DNA of 64,000 nt from Apus apus (GCF_020740795.1 NC_067301.1:6524501-6588500); one strand, 5' to 3'. Positions 21,856 to 34,029 are shown, counted from the first letter of the stretch. Numbers and translations: made by a program. The notes: generated from the letters alone by a model not told the origin.

Positions 21856-22160
21856 CTGCTCCGTCTCCTTATGAGGAACAGCCTTTGCGGGGCTGCAGAA
21901 AGGCTCTTTCTTTCCCCAGCAGATCTCTGGGAATGAAAAGTCTGTGTTCCAGATATTAAATTACTCATAAAATAGTCGGCCTGTCCCCGAGGCGGCTCGG
22001 CAGCCTCCCCAGCCCCCCCCCCCCCCCCCCGGCCCCCTCTGACGGGCTGCTGATGTGCATCTGCGTGTCACCTCCTGCTACAAGGTCAATCTCTCCAATT
22101 TAAAGCAGCAACGTCGGAAAGCAAACCAGATTTCAGCCGGAATTAGCTTCAAATGGAGCA
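21856..22160. promoter_or_regulatory. Candidate regulatory element
   Basis: Low-repeat sequence with AT-rich blocks: ccagatattaaattactcataaa (21950-21972), gctacaaggtcaatctctcc (22078-22097) and ccggaattagcttcaaatgg. A C-run (22013-22030) interrupts it. The mixed, non-repetitive texture stands out from the GC-rich surroundings and resembles a conserved non-coding element. Conservation cannot be seen from one sequence. Confidence 0.25.
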
Positions 22161-23689
22161 TTCAGGGGACTCGTGCAGGAGAGGGAGCGCAAGGGGTGGG
22201 GGGGGTGGGTGGGGAAGGACCAGCGTGGGGGGGGGGGGGGCCGGGTTGTGGGGTGGTGGGATGGGGCTGGTGGGGATGTGGGGTGGATGCCCCATCAAGG
22301 TGGGGCAGCCCACAGGGGAGAGGAGACTCAGGGACCCCCTTGCTCCTTCGCAGCCCCTTCCCCTGGAGCTGGGTGGCCGAGGCCGCTGTGCCCCCCCCCC
22401 TCCCCAAGTTGGGAGGTCAGCGGGGCCACCGGGGCGAGCGATGGGGTGTGAGGAGGGGGGCCCAGGTTTCCATAGGGATGCGCGGGGATGGGAAGCCCGG
22501 GCAGGGCTCGCTCAGCTCCCGGCGCAGCTCGTTGCCACGTCGGGCTCGTTCCGCTCCGCCGGCCTCTGCATCCCTCCCTCCCCGCCCCACCCCAGCAGCA
22601 TCTCCCCGGGCCCGCAGCAGGGAGCTGGTGGGAGCAGGATTGAGGGGTGCATCACCGGCAGCTGGGGTTTGCCCCCCTCACGCCCCGTGTGCTGGAGGCT
22701 GGGCGGAGGGGTGGGCATCCTCTGTGCTGTGATACAGGACCAGGCTGTGGGTGAAACCCCCCCAAACCAGAGCTGGAGATGTGAAGAGGCAGGTCTGGGA
22801 GAGCCCCGCACAGCCCGGCCCTGCCCTCCAGGGGTTTTCTGTGTTCTGCAGGGAAAAAAAAAAAAAAAGGAAAGGCACACCTTGCTTTTCTTCCCGTGCT
22901 ACCTTCTGGGAGGGACCTGGGGACAAAGCAGTGACCCTCCCGTGCATGCCTCAGTTTCCCCGCAGGAAGGAGCAGACCCTGCTGTGTTACATGCCCTGTC
23001 CTAGCAGCCTCTGGGCAGAGGGATGTGGGTCTTTGCCTCCTTTAGCAGCAGATGCTGGGAAGGGGAGCCAGGACCCCAGCCTGGGTGAGGCTGTGAGAGA
23101 AGCCCCAGCCCTGTGCTCCTCACATATGTCACCATGTGCCTCACATGGCACAAGCCACAGGGCTCACGTGAATTAATACGCAGGGCACGTAGCAGGAACA
23201 GGCACCAAACCCAGCCCCACACACACCCCATGCAAAGCACAAGACACCTCCAGCTGCAGCGAGGCAGGAGCGGTCAGTGCCAGGCTGGAAGAGCCCAGGA
23301 CTGCCCTCAATGCTGCCCTAAATCCTGTATTTCCATGCAGAGGAGGAAAAAAAAAATAATCAAGCCAGCTGGGAGCCCACAGCACAGAGAGCCACTGCCA
23401 CGTGCAGCATTGCCAGGGGGGTCCCCAGGGAAATGCATGATGTGACACAAGGGACATGTACCTGAAAGATCCCTCTGGGGTCTGAACAGGGATTATCTGC
23501 AAGCCCTGGGTGACTCGGGTGGCTGGAGCCCTTGGGTGAGCTCTTGGGAAGCAGCTCCCAGGGGCTGAACACTGCGGCCCAGTGCTCCCTCCTGTCCCCA
23601 TTATGTGCCAGGAGAGCTTTTGTCTGGGGATGCTGGCATGTGCAGTCACCAAGGAGACGGGAACAGCAGCGGGTCATCAGCGGCACTGC
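22161..23689. other. GC-rich intergenic sequence with G- and A-runs
   Basis: It contains G-runs (22195-22260) and A-runs (22854-22868, 23347-23357). Long frames on both strands (up to 283 codons) are Gly/Pro/Arg-rich and carry no domain. I see no gene. Confidence 0.4.
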
Positions 23690-23694
23690 CAGAG

Positions 23695-24462
23695 GAGCAG
23701 GACAGCCCCGCACGTCCCAGAACAGCCCTGCTCATGCCAGGAGGGAGCAGAACAGCCCCACACAGCCCAGGACAGCCCCACACAGCCCGAGACAGCCCCA
23801 CACACACTCCAGGAGGGAGCAGGACAGCCCCACACAGCCCAGGACAGCCCCAAACAGCCCAGGACAGCCCCACACACACTCCAGGAGGGAGCAGGACAGC
23901 CCCACACAGCCCAGGACAGCCCCACACACACTCCAGGAGGGAGCAGGACAGCCCCACACAGCCCAGGACAGCCACACACAGACTCCAGGAGGGAGAAGGA
24001 CAGCCCCACACAGCCCAGGACAGCCCCACACAGCCCAGGACAGCCCCACACACACTCCAGGAGGGAGCAGGACAGCCCCACACAGCCCGGGACAGCCCCA
24101 CACACACTGCAGGAGGGAGCAGGACAGCCCCACACAGCCCAGGACAGCCCCACACACACTCCAGGAGGGAGCAGGACAGCCCCACACAGCCCAGGACAGC
24201 CCCACACAGCCCAGGACAGCCCCACACACACTCCAGGAGGGAGCAGGACAGCCCCACACAGCCCAGGACAGCCCCACACAGCCCAGGACAGCCCCACACA
24301 CACTGCAGGAGGGAGCAGGACAGCCCCACACAGCCCAGGACAGTCCCACACACACTCCAGGAGGGAGCAGGACAGCCCCACACAGCCCAGGACAGCCCCA
24401 CACAGCCCAGGACAGCCCCACACACACTCCAGGAGGGAGCAGGACAGCCCCACACAGCCCCA
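23695..24462. repeat. Minisatellite of two alternating modules, 20 and 32 bp
   Basis: The 20-bp module CAGCCCCACACAGCCCAGGA alternates with a 32-bp module that adds cacactccaggagggagcagga. Together they repeat every 52 or 72 bp for about 770 bp. No module contains a stop in any forward frame or in the minus frames used, so all are open for 250-500 codons. Confidence 0.95.
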
Positions 24463-24714
24463 ACATTGGGTTGCAGCTGCACACTTGCCATGGGCTGCAC
24501 AACCCATTGAGCTCTGGGCTGCAAGGTGACCCGATGCCATGGATCTACCCCTGAGGATGGCCATGAGGGCTGGGCAGAGGGTCAGGCCCTGGGAATGCAA
24601 GGGCTTTGTGCAGTTTTGTCTCATGGAGAACCCCCCTCCAGTACCAAGCACCAACAGTGGGAAGCTTCCAGCAACCACTGAGACCTGGACTCTATTCCTG
24701 TGGTGGCACCTGAG
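24463..24714. other. Unique sequence
   Basis: Short unique stretch between the minisatellite and a CR1. Nothing is recognised. Confidence 0.4.
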
Positions 24715-25232
24715 CCCTTTCCTGGCCACGGGTGAGACTGCACCTGGAATCCTGGGGTCAGGTCTGGGCCCCTCAGGACAAGGAGATGGAGGGGCTGGAG
24801 CGTGTCCAGGGAAGGGCAAGGGAGCTGGGGAAGGGGCTGGAGCACAAGTCTGAGCAGGAGCAGCTGAGGGAGCTGGGGGTGTCCAGCCTGGAGACCAGGA
24901 GGTGAGGGGAGACCTGCTGGCTCTGCAGCTGCCTGAGAGGAGGTTGGAGCCACTGGGGTTGGTCTCTTCTGCCAAAGAACAAGAGGAAATGGCCTCAAGT
25001 TGTGGCAGGGGAGGTTTAGATGGGATATTGGGAACAATTTCTTCCCCAAATGGGTTGTCAGGCCCTGGCCCAGGCTGCCCAGGGCAGGGCTGGAGGCCCC
25101 ATCCCTGGAGAGATTTCAAAGCCCTGTAGATGTGGTGCTGAGGGACATGGGGCAGTGGTGGCCTTGGCAGTGTTGGGGTAACAGACTCGGTGATCTTGAA
25201 GGTCTTTTCCAACCCAAACTTTTCTATGATTC
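24715..25232 (+). mobile_element. CR1 LINE, about 0.5 kb
   Basis: ORF2 C-terminus (cagctgagggagctggggg, SSLETRR-like), the 3' UTR and a tail ttctatgattctatgattt. It matches 37385-38048 closely. Confidence 0.92.
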
Positions 25233-25439
25233 TATGATTTAGGGTGGTCCTGCCAGTGTCACCAGCTGCCTACAGTGCAGCACCCTGGGGATGTGGAGGG
25301 GAGAGCCTGCAGCACTCTGGGTGCAGTGCTGGGTGCTTTGTCCAGCTTTCCTGGAGCCCCTCCAAGTCAAGGGGTTCTGCTGCAGGACACAGGCTGTGCA
25401 AAAGAGAGGTTGGGCTCAGTGGTACCTTTTGGCCTGGAG

Positions 25440-25645
25440 CAACCTTCATCAGCTATCAGCAGCTCATGGACCAGCCGTGTGGATCCTCTGGTGTGTGGCA
25501 AGCAGCCAGAAATCACACTGACACCCTGTGGTGGAGCCATCAGTTAATAACCTCTCCAGTGTGTGCCCTCCAGAGTGGATTTTCCAGTGCCTGCTAAGGT
25601 TATTGAAGCTCTTGCCAACACCTTTCCACAGCAGTGAGCAGCCCA
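25440..25645 (-). pseudogene. Decayed C2H2 zinc-finger fragment
   Basis: On the minus strand, one open frame reads VGKSFNNLSRHWKIHSGG, then CQCDFWLLATHQRIHTAG. These look like the second halves of two C2H2 fingers: KSF...L..H-X3-H followed by an HSGG linker (normally HTGE), and F..L..HQRIHT-G. The two His pairs are 32 rather than 28 residues apart, the first Cys pair is missing, and a stop follows HTAGP. It is a relic of a KRAB/poly-zinc-finger-type gene or a processed copy. The parent cannot be named. Confidence 0.45.
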
Positions 25646-26079
25646 GGCTGTCACTCAACCTCAGCCAGCCTGTCACCCCCCTGCCAGGACCACGCAAGCT
25701 CAGAGGCCGCCTCCCCTGGGGTGAGATGCTCCACAAGCACCCTTAGATCCACGTTGTGGGGTGCACAGGCCCTTCTCCCCTGGCTGCTGCAAAGGTTTTG
25801 CTGCCTTGCGAGGCACGGTGTGTGCGCTACACCCGGTTGGAAATGTTCCCAGTCCTGACATACGTGTCATCGAAGTGCCTTGGAGCAGCTGCAAAGCAAA
25901 CGGGGGGACATGTTGGAGCACGGACCGGAGGGAGGAGGGTGGCAGGTAGGGGTGTGCGTGTACTTCCATTCCCAGCTCCAGGGCCTGTGGTGTGCCCTGA
26001 GCACCCTCTGCAAGGTGCGGGCACAAGGGCAGGTTTTGGGGTGGGCTGCTTGACCCCTCTGAGCTGCGGGGGCTGCTGA
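25646..26079. other. Intergenic, nothing recognised
   Basis: Unique-looking sequence. No gene recognised. Confidence 0.4.
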
Positions 26080-26660
26080 GCAGGGTGGGGTTTGCTCCCC
26101 TCTTGGCTGGGGACCCTCTGCCGCCAGACCAAGGGCAAAAACGCCGCAGCAGGAGACAGGTTGTGCTCAGACCAGGAAAACCCAGCCGACATTTTCCTCC
26201 TTCCCTGCCTTTACCACTAGATGTCACAGGAAAAGCAACATTGCAGAGCCTGTTCGGGTGGGATTTATTATTATTTTTTTGGGGGGGGGGTAGCAGGTCC
26301 TTCTTCCACCTCCAGACACGCAGCATCTTCCCAGCCCCCTCCTCGGTGGCCCTTGCAGGGCTTTGTCTGTCTGCCGAGCCCCTGGAAAACCCATTCCCGG
26401 GGGATTCAGGGTTCAATGGACATTGAAATGCAACTGAAACCTTTTTTTTTTTATTATTATTATTATTTTTTTCCCAGCCCCTGGCTAAGCCGCCCGCCCG
26501 GACCCTCCCAGGAGGGAGCCCCACGTCACCCTTTCTCAAAGGGGCAAGGCTGTCACGCCGGGACCCGCCGCACCTACAGCAATATGGTCCCCTCAAACAA
26601 GTCGGACAAACAAGGCCTTTATAGGCGCTTTCTTTTCTTCTGGAGTGGAAGGGAGAGAAG
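26080..26660. promoter_or_regulatory. Candidate regulatory region with a CArG box
   Basis: Non-repetitive sequence with T-rich runs (26275-26290, 26443-26471). CCTTTATAGG at 26616-26625 is a perfect CC(A/T)6GG serum response element. It sits in a short AT/GC-balanced block (aatatggtcccctcaaacaa through ataggcgctttc) that looks unlike its surroundings. An enhancer for EPHB2 or the C1q genes is possible, but function is inferred from the motif alone. Confidence 0.3.
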
Positions 26661-29544
26661 CCGGGGGAGAACTGGGGGGCGTCCCACTGCAGCGGAGCAG
26701 CACACAAAGGCCCTGGATGAAAGGGGCGCCAGCAAATCCTCTTAGAGGGGCTTCGCTCGCTGCACATTCAGAGCCCGGCCCCATCTGCTGGGGGGGATCC
26801 CCGGGAGCAGGGGGGGGGGGATTGGGGCTCTCCTTGCCCCACGCCGCCAAAGCAAGCAAAGCTCATTCAGGGAGGGAGAAAGGGATGAAAAGGAAGAAAG
26901 GCCGTGCAGAGCCTGGTGGTAAACGCAGCTCTGCCGGCGCTGCGGGGAGGGGGTCTTGCTTGCAGGGGGAGGGGGAGGCAGCTTTGGTGGGGGCTGTGTG
27001 AGTGCTGGCCCCCCCTTGTCCCCCGGGGATGAGACCGGAGCATGAGGAGCCTTCCTGGGGGAGAGGGATGGGCAGGGCGAGAGCCTGGAGCCTCCAGGCA
27101 GGAGGGTGCTGGCTCCTTGAGCACCCTCCACGGGCTTGATGGGGCCTTGACTGGTGGGCACCTGGTGGGAACTGGTGGGACTGCAGAGGGGTGGAGGTGG
27201 CTGGCGCCCTGGGAGGCTGATATCTTAGTGATGGTGCTTGGTCCACGTGAGCCACAGTGGGGAATTGTAGTCCTGGTGCACAACTCCCAGGGGATCAGGG
27301 AGCCTGGTGGGGCTCCAGGCAGGTCATAAGCCTCAGAAGCCTGAGCTAGGGCAGGTTTCATGGGAATGTGGTCAGAAGGATGGGATCCTACCTTCCACGC
27401 TGCTGTCAGGGTGACAGCAGCTGCCTGGTGCAAAGCCAGCACTTGTCAGGACCAGAGGAACCGTGTGTGGAGCAGAGTAGAGGGTGGACAGCAGCTGTCA
27501 GGGCCTGGAGCTGGGCAGGGGAAGGACATCCTCGTGACTGTCAAGGCAGTGGGGTTTTTTCACCAGGGCTTTCAGCTCCTGTGGAGACCAAGCACAGCTA
27601 ACAGGAATTGTGTTGCTCAGCGAGACAGGGCAAAGGCAGGGGTACCTCCAGTCCAGTCTGGAGAAACCATCTGTCCCTCCTGGAAGCAGATGATGAAGGT
27701 GACTCAGTAGATGACACATGTTGATACCCTCTTTTAGGTACTGCAGGACAGCAAACATCCCTGTCTCCCATGGGTTTGCACCTGTTAGGACCTCTTCCTT
27801 TCCCTGCCTGACCTGCTGCCTCCACTCTCTTGGCATTGTACATTGGTGAGTACAAGAACGTGTCCACACTGAGTCCACCTACACCAGGGATGTGGTCTCT
27901 GCTCCCGCAGGGCAGGGCACGCTGTGGTGCTCCAACATGGGTGAGCAGATCAGGAAGGTCAGGATAAGGTGGGTGCTTTTGGAAAGCACAGCAGGGAATG
28001 AAGCCCAAGCAACCTAAGCCCAGCCTAAGTCTCCTGCCTCTCCTCAGGAGGCCTGATGTGCTTGTCTGGTGACGCCAATGGCTTGAACACACTTGGAGGA
28101 GCATGGAGAGAGTGGGGAAGACGTGATGTTCCCTCTCGTGTGGGCTGAGGGTTTAATTACTGCAGCTAAAGCAGCTTGTGTCTCTTTCTAGCCTGGCGCC
28201 AGTCCAGTCCAGGGAGTGGTCCTTCCTCTCTGGTGGCCTGGAGCCAGTGCTCCAGGAGCCCTTCCAATTCAGCTGTGATGTGGTTGGGTCAGGCACTGGG
28301 AGAACATCTCTTTCCTGCAGCTGGGTGGGGATGTCAGGGAAGGAGGACAAAGTGCTGGAGAAGTGAAGAGACTCCGGGTGCCCCAGGCTGCATTAGGTGT
28401 CTCTGGCAGGCAGTGGGGCAGAGACACGAGCAAGAGCAGAGCTGAGATTGGGATGTGGCTGCTTTGGGCAGTCCCATCAGGGGCTCTTGAGGCTTCCAAA
28501 CCTGTGGCTGAGGGAAGCTTGCAGGGGTGAAGAGGTGGCAGGCACTTCCCACCTGGGGAGCTCCAAAGCCTTGAGATCAGAGGTGGATAGCAACAGGTAT
28601 GCCCATTATCCAGAGGATGCTGTTCCCTCCTGCCTGGAGAACTGACTCATCAGCAGGTCGGGTGAGTCCTGGTGCCAGGCTGGTGCTGGAGGTCAGACAG
28701 TCTGTGCGTGGTGGCTCTGCAGGGTGGGACAGTGCGAGACACAAACAGTGATGGGCTGAAGGAGATAAGGAAGATGAAGGAGAAACAGCCCCTCTGGAGG
28801 CCACATGCCACCCACACCAGTCTGAGGGATGACACCAACACAAAGGGCTGTTCAACACTGAACCTGAGCTCTGGTGCAATGTCTCAGGGAACTGCCTCTG
28901 TATCTATCCAGCACAGCCTGGTCCATTCAAGTCGTGGAAGGCAAGGTCTGCTAGAAGGACCCATGGGTAAGTTCAGTTTAGCTGCTGAACTTGACCATCA
29001 GATAACTTGGAGCTGTGGCTGGCCTGGCTGTGCTCGGAAGAGCAGCTGGAGCAGTTCTCCCACAGATGGGAGCACAAGCTGTGTTTGTGCTGCCTGGCTA
29101 TTCCAAGAATTGTGTGAGGTGTGTAGGAGGAAGGTGGGGTGCAAGAACATTGTTGGTGACACTTACTGGCAGTCCGGGCTCAGTGCAATGGGACCAGTGA
29201 AGTGAAGTCAGAGAGCAAAACCCTCAGCTTGTGCACGGTGCCTCCTCCCCACGCAGCCAACATGACCTCTGGAAGGGGATGGACTCTTTGCAGTCCTGTG
29301 CCACGACCCATCACAGGAGGAGGTGTCAGCCCTGCTCTCCACTTCAAGGCTGCAGATGCTGTCTGGATGCATGACACCACCACTCAGCCAAAGGAAGAGG
29401 CTGGAGTCTTCTGGCTTCCTCACCTCCAGTTGTTCTCAGAGAAAGGACCCAGCCCAAGGCAGCTCCTCTTGCCCCAGCTAACCAGCACTTGGCAAGGCTA
29501 AATAGGCCAGCAAAGGCTGTACCTGCCCACCTATGGTCCCAGTC
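26661..29544. other. Intergenic, nothing recognised
   Basis: Nearly 2.9 kb without a recognisable gene or CR1. A G-run lies at 26808-26820. Frames of 120-355 codons occur on both strands and overlap one another; none shows a domain, and several begin inside G-rich or repeat-like DNA. Confidence 0.4.
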
Positions 29545-29845
29545 TTCTTTTAGCAGGGCCTGTAGTGAAAGGACAAGGGGTGATGGCTTCAAACTAAAAG
29601 ATGGGAGGTTCAGACTAGATGTAAGGAAGAAATTTTTTACAGTGAAGGTGGTGAAACACGGGCCCAGGTTGCCCAGAGAGGTGGTAGGTGCCTCATCCCT
29701 GGAAACATTCCAGGTCAGGCTGGATGGGGCTCTGAGCAACCTGATCTACTTGAAGATGCCCCTGCTCACTGCAGGGGCGTTGGACTAGATGACCTTTAAA
29801 GGTCCCTTCCAACCCAAACCATTCTGCCATTCTATGACTCTCCCT
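29545..29845 (+). mobile_element. CR1 LINE 3' fragment
   Basis: ORF2 tail (RTRGDGFKLKDGRFRLDVRKKF-like) and the 3' UTR ggactagatgacctttaaagg, ending attctgccattctatgactc. It is among the better-preserved copies, with one open frame through the ORF2 remnant. Confidence 0.92.
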
Positions 29846-31556
29846 ACAGGTGTCCCAAAAGCCCCTAAAGCTGAGAAACACACAAAATGTTTTGCTTCAG
29901 CTCAGCTCAACGTCCCCTGCCTTTCACTTCTGCAGAGGAGCCCATCTCCTGGCAGTGGAGAAGAGCTTCCTCCATCACACACAAACCATCTCCCCTCCCT
30001 TGGCTCAGCTCTGCCCCTGCCATGCTCACACCCAGGCAGACAAGGGTGTGCTGGGAACCAACATGTTCAGCCCTAACAAGGTCATGGAGAGCTGCAGACA
30101 GGAACTGTTTTCTCTTTTCCAGCTCTCAGTGAAGATGAAAGAGACATCTCAGATAAAAATCCATTGAACAAGGAGTCCTGGGGGACGAGCTGGGGGGGGA
30201 AAGACTCCACCACCTCCAGTGCCCTCTGAGTCTTTCAGGCAGCTCATGTGAGTGTAGAACCATGCTGGTGGACTGAGGACCAAGCTCTGGATATCATGCA
30301 GCTGCTGTTCAAGGACCAGCACATGGATTTAGAGCCCCCCACGTGCACTCACTGCAGCACCCAGCTCTGACATTAGTGAACTGACCGTGAGGGTCAGACA
30401 GCACGTTCATGAGAGCTCAGGACAGGTCAGCACTGGCCACCCCACAGCTCTCCACTCCCCCTCCTGCCCCACTGCTGCCATCCAGCCCCTGGACTTCCCT
30501 CTGTGCTTATGATGGTTCTCCTGATCCCCTGGCCAATGCAGGAGAGACTTGCCTTAAATTCAAGAACATTTAGGCAGACCACCTGGACTTGCTGGTCTGT
30601 GTGGTGCTTAGCAGCTTTTGGGGGGAGGTCTCCTTTGAGGACCAGAGCTGCTGGAAGCCACTGAACAGGAGGGAAAATCATTTCCTTGAGACTTAAGCTC
30701 AAAATAAGGGGGTCAGCTCCATATGCAGGGGCTGCACCATGCCAGGTTCTCACAAATGCCAACAGTTGTGACCACTGCCCAGGCCAGGTTCATGTGAAGG
30801 TCCTGACCATCTGCTGGACCAGAACAACATGCATTGATCAGGGAAGGAATGCTGAAAAAATTAGTAGAAAAATGTGTAAATGTGTCTGAGCATTTCTGCC
30901 TCCAGAGATCTACCACCTTGGTCCCCTTCACCCCTGCCTCCTCAGCATGGAGGACTTGTTATTCCCAGTGAAATGCAACCAACATGCTCATGGGAAGTGC
31001 TTATCTTCCAATGCATGCAGGTGTTTACCTGCACCATGGCCTCAGCCTCCAGGGAAATCTCCTCATAGCAAATCTGCAGGACTGAGAGTTCTTCACTGGT
31101 GCTCAGTCCCTGGAGAACATGTTGGTCATCTGCAGGGGTGTCTAATGCATGCTGGACCTGGGTGGTGTGCACCAGGAGACCCTCTCTGGGAAGGGCAGTG
31201 TTAGGTACCTCAGAGTGAGTTACAGGTTTTGGCACAATCCAAGCGGGGTTTTTACTTCTGTTATTCTGAAGAGAGCACTTCAAGGGTCTTCAGCCCCCAG
31301 TAAACACAGAGACACTTCTGCAGATCCTGTGGAGCTCACATTTGGTGGCAGCAGCTCCCCAGGTGATCACACAGGGGGTGAAATACATCCCTGATGAAAG
31401 GGATCCCAGCTGGCATCAGAAGGCCTGCCAAGGCCCCCTCCTGGAGGCCACCAAAGCTTCAACCAGAGTGAAAAATGTTGCTGAGTTTTGGCTGCACTTG
31501 GTTCCAGCAGGACGTGGAGGCTGGGCAGGGACTGGTCATTGGGTGCTGTGCTCACT
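29846..31556. other. Intergenic, nothing recognised
   Basis: About 1.7 kb of unique-looking sequence with no recognisable gene, RNA or repeat. Confidence 0.4.
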
Positions 31557-32450
31557 ACCCTGGGCAGGAACCTGGCAGGAACCTGGGCAGGAACCTGGCA
31601 GGAACCTGGGCAGGAACCTGGGCAGGAACTGCAGGAACCCGGGCAGGAACCCGGGCAGGAACCTGGCAGGAACTGCAGGAACCTGGGCAGGAACCTGGGC
31701 AGGAACCCGGGCAGGAACCTGGCAGGAACTGCAGGAACCTGGGCAGGAACCTGGGCAGGAACCCGGGCAGGAACCCAGGCAAACTGGGCAGGAAAATGAG
31801 CAGGAACCCGGGCAGGATCTGGGCAGGAACCAGGCAGGAACCCAGGCAGGAACCTGGGCAGGATCTGGGCAGGAGCTGCAGGAACCTGGGCAGGAACCCG
31901 GGCAGGAACCTGGACAAGATCTGGGCAGGAACCAGGCAGGAACCAGGCAGGAACCCAGGCAGGAACCCGGGCAAGAACCAGGCAGGAACCTGGCAGGAAC
32001 CTGGGCAGGAACCTGGGCAGGAACCCGGGCAGGAACCTGGGCAGGAACTGCAGGAACCCGGGCAGGAACCCGGGCAGGAACCAGGCAGGAACCTGGGCAG
32101 GAACCCGGGCAGGAACCAGGCAGGAACCTGGGCAGGAACCCGGGCAGGAACCTGGGCAGGAACCAGGCAGGAACCTGGGCAGGAACCCGGGCAGGAACCA
32201 GGCAGGAACCCAGGCAGGAACCAGGCAGAAACCCGGGCAGGAACCCGGGCAGGAACCAGGCAGGAACCCGGGCAGGAACCCGGGCAGGAACCAGGCAGGA
32301 ACCCGGGCAGGAACCCGGGCAGGTACTGGAGGAACCTGGGCAGAAACCCGGGCAGGAACCTGGGCAGGAACCTGGGCAGGAACTGGGCAGGAGCTGGGCA
32401 GGAGCTGGGCAGGAGCTGGGCAGGAGCCGCAGGAGCTGGGCAGGCTCTGG
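31557..32450. repeat. Large minisatellite, 11-12 bp unit, roughly 75 copies
   Basis: Units GGGCAGGAACCT / GGGCAGGAACCC / GGCAGGAACCA, with occasional aactgcaggaacc joints, and gggcaggagct units at the 3' end. The array is almost pure on the G-rich strand. It creates overlapping stop-free frames (up to 409 codons) in both directions. Confidence 0.96.
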
Positions 32451-32697
32451 GAGCCGCGGCAGTTGCTGCGCAGCGAGTGCCCGGTTGTTTCCAACACCCC
32501 CGGCTGCTGCAGCAGCCTCGGCTCCCCCTGCCCAAGGCTCTCACAGCCTCGTTACATATAGTTGCACATGATTCTGCTCCTCTCCCTCCTGCAGGCCTGG
32601 ATCTACCGGGAAGAGGAGCTCCCTCCGAAGCCCCTGGAAGGGCGGTGGGCAGGGCTCCTGAGAAGCAGCACCCGGGTCCCTTGGCTGCTGAGTGATC
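32451..32697. other. Unique sequence
   Basis: Nothing recognised between the minisatellite and the next CR1. Confidence 0.4.
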
Positions 32698-33205
32698 ACA
32701 GAATCACAGGAGGGTTTGGGTTGGAAGGGACCTTAAAGACCATCCAGTCCCAACCCCCTGCATGGGCAGGGACACCTCCCACCAGCCCAGGCTGCTCCAA
32801 GCCCCATCCAACCTGCCCTTCAACACTGCCAGGGATGGGGCAGCCACAGCTTCCCTGGGCAACCTGGGCCAGGGTCTCACCACCCTTGCAGCAAACAATT
32901 TCTTCCTAATATCCAAATCTAAATCTGCCCACTTTCATCTTCCCGTCATCCCACCCCTCCCTGCCCTTGTCCCAAGCCCCTCCCCAGCTTTCCTGGAGCC
33001 CCTTCAGGCACTGGAAGGTGCTCTCAGGTCTCCCTGGAGCCTTCTCTTCTCCAGGCTGAACACCCCAACTCTCCCAGCCTGTCTCCAGAGCAGAGCTGCT
33101 CCAGCCCTCCCATCATCTCTGTGGCCTCCTCTGGACTCACTCCAACATCTCCATGTCCTTCTTCTGTTGTGGGCTCCAGAACTTGCCACAGCACCCCAGG
33201 TGAGC
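32698..33205 (-). mobile_element. CR1 LINE, about 0.5 kb
   Basis: Begins agaatcacaggagggtttggg (reverse of the CR1 3' end) and runs through the 3' UTR into the ORF2 C-terminus. It is the same subfamily as 34030-34545 and 53726-54190. Confidence 0.92.
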
Positions 33206-34029
33206 TCCACCAGAACTCTCTTCCCCCTCAAGCCAGGGTGCAGAGCTGGGGTGACGAGCAAGAGGACCCACCAACCTGCCGGCTGCGAGACCCGAGCCCT
33301 GAGCAGGTGGTGGGAAAGTTTCACAATTGCAACCCCACTGGTTTCCACACCGTGTTCAAGCTGGACTCACAGCTTCTCCTGGAGATTCCTGGCACCAGCC
33401 AACTCCCTCTTGGCAGCTCCTCCCCGCTCCGGGGCTGTTTGCTTATCTAGGGCTGTGATTTAACCCAGAGCAGGAACTCACACACTCTCTCCCAGTCTCC
33501 TTCAAATTACTTTATTGCTTCCTGTCAACTAGCCCAGCATATCCTGTGAATATACAATCCCCAACCAGCAGTTTTCACAGCATAATCCCCCTTTTGTCAG
33601 ATAAAGCAGCTCAGCTCCCAAAGGATGCCCAGTTCTGTCAATTCAGGCACCCAGGGAGGCAGGATCCCAGCACTGGGCAGGTCTTTTCCAGCAAAGAGGG
33701 GCTGCTGTCCTGGTCATTTTTCCAGACAAACTCCAGTGCTGTGCAAGGTGCTGGCTTGCTGCCAGCTTGCTGTTATTTCCAGGCCTCCATCCACTGGTGA
33801 CCCTTTCCCAGCTGATGCCAAGTGCTGCAAGGGCAGTGAGGGTCCTGCTGCTGGAGCCTGTTCCCCAGCTCCTGTGTCCCTGCTGCTGGGGGATGTCTTC
33901 AGCCACCTGCAGCAGTGGGCTCAGGCAGGAATAGCTGCTCCTCTTCCTGCTCCAACCCCAGCACCTGTGTCTCAGAGAAGGTCAGCTCCTCAGATACACA
34001 ACTTTTAGAGGTGGTGATGGGAATCCATG
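33206..34029. other. Intergenic, possible short regulatory block
   Basis: Mostly unrecognised. A less GC-rich stretch at about 33430-33600 includes gcttatctagggctgtgattt, which contains a GATA-type site (AGATAAGC on the minus strand). The evidence is weak. Confidence 0.3.

Noticed and set aside
23532-24554. Open frames of 256-340 codons (and 511 codons on the minus strand, 23677-25212)
   Set aside because: They run through a stop-free minisatellite and, on the minus strand, into a CR1. Several frames are open at once, which a real gene does not show.
25700-26767. 355-codon minus-strand frame
   Set aside because: Low-complexity stretches (poly-Asn/Lys from T-runs) and no recognisable domain.
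31342-32571. 409- and 406-codon plus-strand and 376-codon minus-strand frames
   Set aside because: Produced by the 11-12 bp minisatellite; the peptide is the same few residues in every frame.
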